This document shows, piece after piece, positions 60,286-64,000 of a DNA stretch of 64,000 nt. A program made the position numbers and the translations under genes. This DNA comes from Paenibacillus chondroitinus NBRC 15376. Its GTDB lineage: Bacteria > Bacillota > Bacilli > Paenibacillales > NBRC-103111. Positions within the stretch are counted from its first letter, which is position 1. The number at the start of each line of letters is the position of its first letter. The DNA is taken from assembly GCF_004000765.1 (NCBI RefSeq), contig NZ_BILW01000020.1, forward strand, positions 62,001 to 126,000. Reading direction: 5' to 3'. The notes under the pieces are model-generated. The model saw only the letters and a list, made by a program, of their open reading frames with translations. It was not told the DNA's origin and made no database searches.

Positions 60286-62099
60286 AAAAATTCAATTTAT
60301 ATCCGAAGCTATTTTTATCCTATTTCGTTGTCATTATGATTTCATTGACGAGTGTCGGCGTGTTTTCATACTGGAGTTCATCCAATGAGCTTGATCAAAT
60401 TGTAGAGAAGCAGCTAACACAGGTGGTAGGCAACGCAGCGCACCATACGGACCTGTATATTCGAAGTTATGAGCGGTCCATGGTTTCGTTATTAAGCAGC
60501 AACGATGTCAAACGGTTCGTTGACCTGCCAGAGGGGGAAACAGGCTATCCCTATTATGAGGCGAGAAAGTTTATTAAGGAGCTTATCATTGAGCCGGCGT
60601 TTGCGCGGAATCCGGAAATTTCCAATATTTATATGATTAGCTTTAATCAAAATGCGATGTACTTTTATAATGATTCCGTTGGGGGATCTTTTAATAAGGA
60701 AGAAGCTCAGCAACAGCTGGAATTTTTCAAAAGTAATACGAAACCGGATGGCAGCTTGAGTGTATTGAACCACAGTATTCTGTCAGGACAACAAAATATT
60801 ACGCTTGTCCGACAGATTCGTGGACTATCCTCAACGGAACCCAAAGGGATTCTTGTTGTGGAGCTGCGGGCGGCTGAGCTTTCAGAATTGTGGAAAGGCA
60901 TAGATTTGGGGGAAGACGGCTACTTTTTTATTACCGATGATAATGGTAAGTATGTGTATCAGCCGGATACGGACAAGACAGCCACGGAGCTGCCCGAAGC
61001 TATACGGAGTCAGGTGCTGGAGGCCGGTCCTCACGCTTTCATGGCGACAATTGACGATAAGACGCAGATGTTCATGAGCCGCCGGTCCACCTACGGCGAT
61101 TGGCGCCTGGTTGTTGCGATGTCGGTGAATGAGCTTCGCAAACCGAGCGATACGATTCGGACAACGACGATCGTGGTCGGATGTTTTACGCTGGGCATCG
61201 CGCTATGGATCGCCTTCCGCTTCGGAAGATCGATCACAGGGCCGATTCGCATCTTGAGAAGCGCCATGCGTCAAACCGAGCAGGGGAACTGGGTCCAAAT
61301 TCCGCTGCCTGAGCATCGGGATGAGATCGCAGAGCTGATGAGCCGGTACAACTTGATGGTGACTCGCCTCTCAGAGCTGGTAGATAAGGTATACCAAGCA
61401 GAACTCAGCGATCAGAAAAGCCAGATGGAACGTCAGAAAGCAGAACTGCAATCTTTGCAGCTGCAGATTAATCCTCATTTTTTATATAACACACTAGAAA
61501 CGATTGTTTGCTATGCGGTCATAAGAGATTCGAAGGAAATCTATGAAATCGTCAAAGCGCTTGCCTATATGCTGCGTTATTCCGTGCAGACCAATCTGGA
61601 AGAGATAACCGTTTCCAATGAATTAAAACATGTCATGTTCTATCTTGTCGTTTTGAAGCATCGCATCGGCCGGGAATTTGAAGTAGATGTAAGCATTCAT
61701 CCAGATTATTTATTGAATAGCATGGTTCGTTTAACCTTACAGCCGCTGATTGAAAATGCTTTTCAGCATGCTTTTGCAGACGGTGTGGAGGACTATCATT
61801 ATATTCGCATCGATGCCGGTGAGGATGAGGATAAGTTCTGGGTGAGCGTTGAAGATAATGGTCTTGGTATCAGCGAGGCCAGGCTGGAGGAACTGCGCGA
61901 GAAACTGCACACAAACCAGCTTGCGGATAAGGAGAATGGTTCTTCGAAAGGGATTGGCGGTATCGGAATCATCAACGTCCACCGGCGTATTCAGATGGTC
62001 TATGGCGAGCAGTATGGCTTGCAGATCGAGAGCGAAGTGGAGAAGGGGACCAAACTCATCATGGTCATGCCTACTTCAGCTCGGGGCAAAAATGGTTGA
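60282..62099 (+). CDS. Sensor histidine kinase, YesM-like
   Basis: A 605-residue membrane kinase. Two membrane helices (~10-30 and ~293-313) enclose an extracellular dCache-like sensor domain of ~260 residues. A HAMP domain (~315-365), a short coiled coil and the His_kinase domain with LQLQINPHFLYNTLETI (phospho-His) follow, then the ATPase with QPLIENAFQHAF and GIGGIGIINVHRRI. It works with the regulator at 59269, by translational coupling (ATGA overlap). The extracellular ligand is probably the oligosaccharide or the loaded LplA-like protein (inference). Confidence 0.93.
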   Translation: MKKFNLYPKLFLSYFVVIMISLTSVGVFSYWSSSNELDQIVEKQLTQVVGNAAHHTDLYIRSYERSMVSLLSSNDVKRFVDLPEGETGYPYYEARKFIKELIIEPAFARNPEISNIYMISFNQNAMYFYNDSVGGSFNKEEAQQQLEFFKSNTKPDGSLSVLNHSILSGQQNITLVRQIRGLSSTEPKGILVVELRAAELSELWKGIDLGEDGYFFITDDNGKYVYQPDTDKTATELPEAIRSQVLEAGPHAFMATIDDKTQMFMSRRSTYGDWRLVVAMSVNELRKPSDTIRTTTIVVGCFTLGIALWIAFRFGRSITGPIRILRSAMRQTEQGNWVQIPLPEHRDEIAELMSRYNLMVTRLSELVDKVYQAELSDQKSQMERQKAELQSLQLQINPHFLYNTLETIVCYAVIRDSKEIYEIVKALAYMLRYSVQTNLEEITVSNELKHVMFYLVVLKHRIGREFEVDVSIHPDYLLNSMVRLTLQPLIENAFQHAFADGVEDYHYIRIDAGEDEDKFWVSVEDNGLGISEARLEELREKLHTNQLADKENGSSKGIGGIGIINVHRRIQMVYGEQYGLQIESEVEKGTKLIMVMPTSARGKNG

Positions 62100-62136
62100 A
62101 ATAACGCTATACGTAGAACTGGAATATCTTGTATGG

Positions 62137-62163
62137 ACCTTGCCTGTGGCAAGGTTTTTTTTT
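62137..62163 (+). terminator. Terminator after the YesM-like gene
   Basis: ACCTTGCC and GGCAAGGT form a perfect stem around TGT, followed by nine T residues. The permease genes downstream therefore need their own promoter in 62164-62279 or read-through; no confident promoter was seen there. Confidence 0.85.
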
Positions 62164-62279
62164 GTGTTCAGATTGTTGAAAAACACACCTAGAAACGAAG
62201 TTTCTCCATGGTTTGACTCTGGGGACCATAGTATGATGAGACCATCAAACATTCAGATGGACAGAAAGGAAAGACGACC

Positions 62280-63236
62280 ATGGCTTCAAAGACAGATTCG
62301 GCAGGACAGACGGTATATACCTTTGCATCGAGAAAAGCGAAAAGAGCTTTTGTCATGAAACATTGGCCTTTATATGTCATTTCAATTCCGGGACTTATTT
62401 ATTTTATCATTTTTAAATATATTCCCTTGTTCGGTTCAACCATTGCGTTTCAGAACTACAACATTTTTAAAGGGATAGCCGGCAGTCCATGGGTTGGTTT
62501 GGAACACTTTAAACGGATGTTCGCTTATGATGAATTTCTTACCATTTTAAAAAACACCTTATTGATTGGCATGTACGATTTGCTCTTTGCCTTTCCCATA
62601 CCGATTATACTTGCGCTGCTGTTAAATGAAATTCGGTTCAATGGGTATAAAAGATTGCTGCAGACGGTTATCTACATGCCGCATTTTCTATCCTGGGTCA
62701 TTGTTGGCGGGATTGTGATTGGCATTTTGTCGCCGTCGACAGGCATTATCAATCACGTCTTAGGCTTGTTCCATATTGAGCCTATTTATTTTCTTGGTGA
62801 AAACAGCTATATTCGTTCAATTCTGATTACCTCAGGGATATGGAAAGATAGCGGATGGGGGACGATCATCTATTTGGCAGCAATCGCGGGCATTAACCCG
62901 GACCTTTATGAAGCGGCTGAAATCGATGGGGCGGGCAAGTTCCGCCAGGTGATGTCGATTACGGTTCCTTCCATTTTGCCTACCATTACAATTTTGTTCC
63001 TATTGCATATCGGAAGTTTTCTGGATTTCGGGTTTGAAAGAGTCTATGTCTTCTTGAACTCGCTGAACAGTGAGAATGGTCAAATTCTGGATACTTACGT
63101 TTACCGCGCCGGTCTTATAGACCGTCAATACAGCTATACAACAGCAATCGGACTTTTCAAATCAGTCATTGGTTTATTGCTTATTATGCTTGGCAACACC
63201 CTGAGTAAAAGAACGACTGGAAACGGCTTGTACTAA
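62280..63236 (+). CDS. ABC transporter permease, LplB-like
   Basis: A 318-residue oligosaccharide importer permease with six hydrophobic segments, the LplB hallmark IPLFGSTIAFQNYNIFKGI near the N-terminus, and coupling loop EAAEIDGAGKFRQVMSITVP. AGGAAAG precedes ATG 62280. It pairs with the permease at 63268 and the LplA-like protein at 57601. Importers of this type in Firmicutes use a shared MsmX-like ATPase, and none is encoded beside it. Confidence 0.92.
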   Translation: MASKTDSAGQTVYTFASRKAKRAFVMKHWPLYVISIPGLIYFIIFKYIPLFGSTIAFQNYNIFKGIAGSPWVGLEHFKRMFAYDEFLTILKNTLLIGMYDLLFAFPIPIILALLLNEIRFNGYKRLLQTVIYMPHFLSWVIVGGIVIGILSPSTGIINHVLGLFHIEPIYFLGENSYIRSILITSGIWKDSGWGTIIYLAAIAGINPDLYEAAEIDGAGKFRQVMSITVPSILPTITILFLLHIGSFLDFGFERVYVFLNSLNSENGQILDTYVYRAGLIDRQYSYTTAIGLFKSVIGLLLIMLGNTLSKRTTGNGLY

Positions 63237-63267
63237 CATGCGTCAGTCATAAGGAGGAATAGGGAAC

Positions 63268-64000
63268 GTGATTTTAACAAAAGGACAGCGCGCATTTCAG
63301 TTATTTAATATGATTTTTCTGCTTGTCATCGGCCTTACGATGTTTCTTCCGATCTTGAATGTCATTTCACAGTCATTCAGCAATGCGGTTGCGATTAACA
63401 GTGGAAACGTAGGATTCTGGCCTGTAGGTTTTACACTCGAAAATTATCACATGATTCTGAAGGATCCTTCGATCTGGATCTCATTCCGAAATAGTGTCAT
63501 CATTACGGTGTTCGGCACATTGATTAATTTAATGGCAACGGCAAGCCTGGCCTATCCTTTGTCCCGAGCTGAATATATTTACAGAAAACCAGCGCTGTTA
63601 CTGGTGTTGTTCACGATGATTTTCCATGCACCGCTAATTCCCAACTACCTGCTGCTAAAAAATCTGCATATGCTCGACACGCTGTGGGTCTTGATCATTC
63701 CAGGCGCAATTAGTGCCTATAACTTGTTCGTCATGCGGTCATTCTTTATGACGCTTCCTGTGGAGATGTTTGATTCTGCCAAAATGGACGGCTGCGGCGA
63801 GTTCCGCATGATCTGGAGCGTCGTTCTCCCATTGTCGAAGCCGGTCATGGCAACGATGGGCATCATGTACGCCGTCGGGAACTGGAATATGTATTCTCAA
63901 GCGATTTACTACATCACCAGCAGATCCCTGATTCCATTGCAGGTGCGGCTGCGCGAGATTGTTATCACCGATAACATGGGGTCAGCCGACGTCTCATCGG
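63268..64000 (+). CDS. ABC transporter permease, LplC/YtcP-like (cut by window end)
   Basis: The frame opens at GTG 63268 behind AAGGAGGAATAGGGAAC and stays open to the last base (244 codons, no stop). The translation shows the family features: helix 1 (LFNMIFLLVIGLTMFLPILN), WPVGFTLENYHMILKD, helices to residue ~190 and the coupling loop DSAKMDGCGEFRMIWSVVLP. The C-terminal ~50 residues of a normal ~295-residue protein lie outside. Second permease of the LplABC-type importer, 31 bases after lplB. Confidence 0.9.
   Translation, partial: MILTKGQRAFQLFNMIFLLVIGLTMFLPILNVISQSFSNAVAINSGNVGFWPVGFTLENYHMILKDPSIWISFRNSVIITVFGTLINLMATASLAYPLSRAEYIYRKPALLLVLFTMIFHAPLIPNYLLLKNLHMLDTLWVLIIPGAISAYNLFVMRSFFMTLPVEMFDSAKMDGCGEFRMIWSVVLPLSKPVMATMGIMYAVGNWNMYSQAIYYITSRSLIPLQVRLREIVITDNMGSADVSS

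Overview
The window reads as chromosomal DNA of a spore-forming Bacillota, most likely Paenibacillus or a close relative. The evidence is a SpoVB-type flippase, three proteins with S-layer homology (SLH) domains, an S-box (SAM-I) riboswitch, a GlpP antiterminator, a Bacillus-type Fnr with a C-terminal cysteine cluster, YesN/YesM-type two-component genes next to LplABC-type transporters, strong GGAGG ribosome sites and frequent TTG/GTG starts. I found no rRNA, tRNA, CRISPR array, prophage or insertion sequence.

Layout. 0.2-4.3 kb: RpiR-type regulator and a three-gene sugar ABC importer. 4.3-5.0 kb: metallo-hydrolase. 5.1-13.2 kb: secreted amide-hydrolysing locus, with an SLH-anchored cohesin protein and a cohesin+dockerin amidase on the minus strand, facing two tandem L-asparaginases on the plus strand, the second carrying FN3 and SLH domains. 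13.5-16.0 kb: flippase and MgtC-like protein. 15.2-23.6 kb: a glycerophosphodiester or teichoic-acid salvage operon (TarJ-like dehydrogenase, UgpA/E/B-like transporter, GDPD, TagC-like propeller protein) ending with its probable DeoR regulator. 23.6-31.4 kb: housekeeping and stress genes (broken SGNH hydrolase, AlkD-like repair protein, drug exporter, VOC protein, HtrA protease, SpoVB, cupin, DUF2569). 31.4-34.3 kb: SAM-riboswitch operon on the minus strand (short enolase-like protein, MFS transporter, MsrA). 34.4-40.3 kb: a second glycerol-phosphate-type system (metallophosphoesterase, GlpP, leader terminator, four-gene ABC importer). 40.4-44.8 kb: low-oxygen/nitrate module (DoxX, hemerythrin, Fnr, NreA/NreC/NreB-like). 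45.8-54.8 kb: secreted pectin-degrading proteins, including a pectinesterase-pectate lyase fusion and an SLH protein. 55.2-64.0 kb: cytoplasmic GH95 glycosidase, oligosaccharide-binding lipoprotein, YesN/YesM pair and LplB/LplC permeases, the last cut by the window end.

How they work together. The window is dominated by scavenging at the cell surface: secreted or S-layer-bound hydrolases make small products, dedicated ABC importers take them up, and local regulators or RNA leaders control each unit.

Non-coding structure stands out. Four same-orientation copies of a ~180-bp element (13.3, 30.5, 44.8, 54.9 kb), each built from four ~20-bp boxes in A-A-B-B inverted layout, lie just behind plus-strand genes. 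At 45.0-45.4 kb a 36-bp tandem repeat is followed by four palindromes with the core TTGYAC-N3-GTRCAA. The most interesting protein-level system is the cohesin/dockerin/SLH amidase-asparaginase locus.
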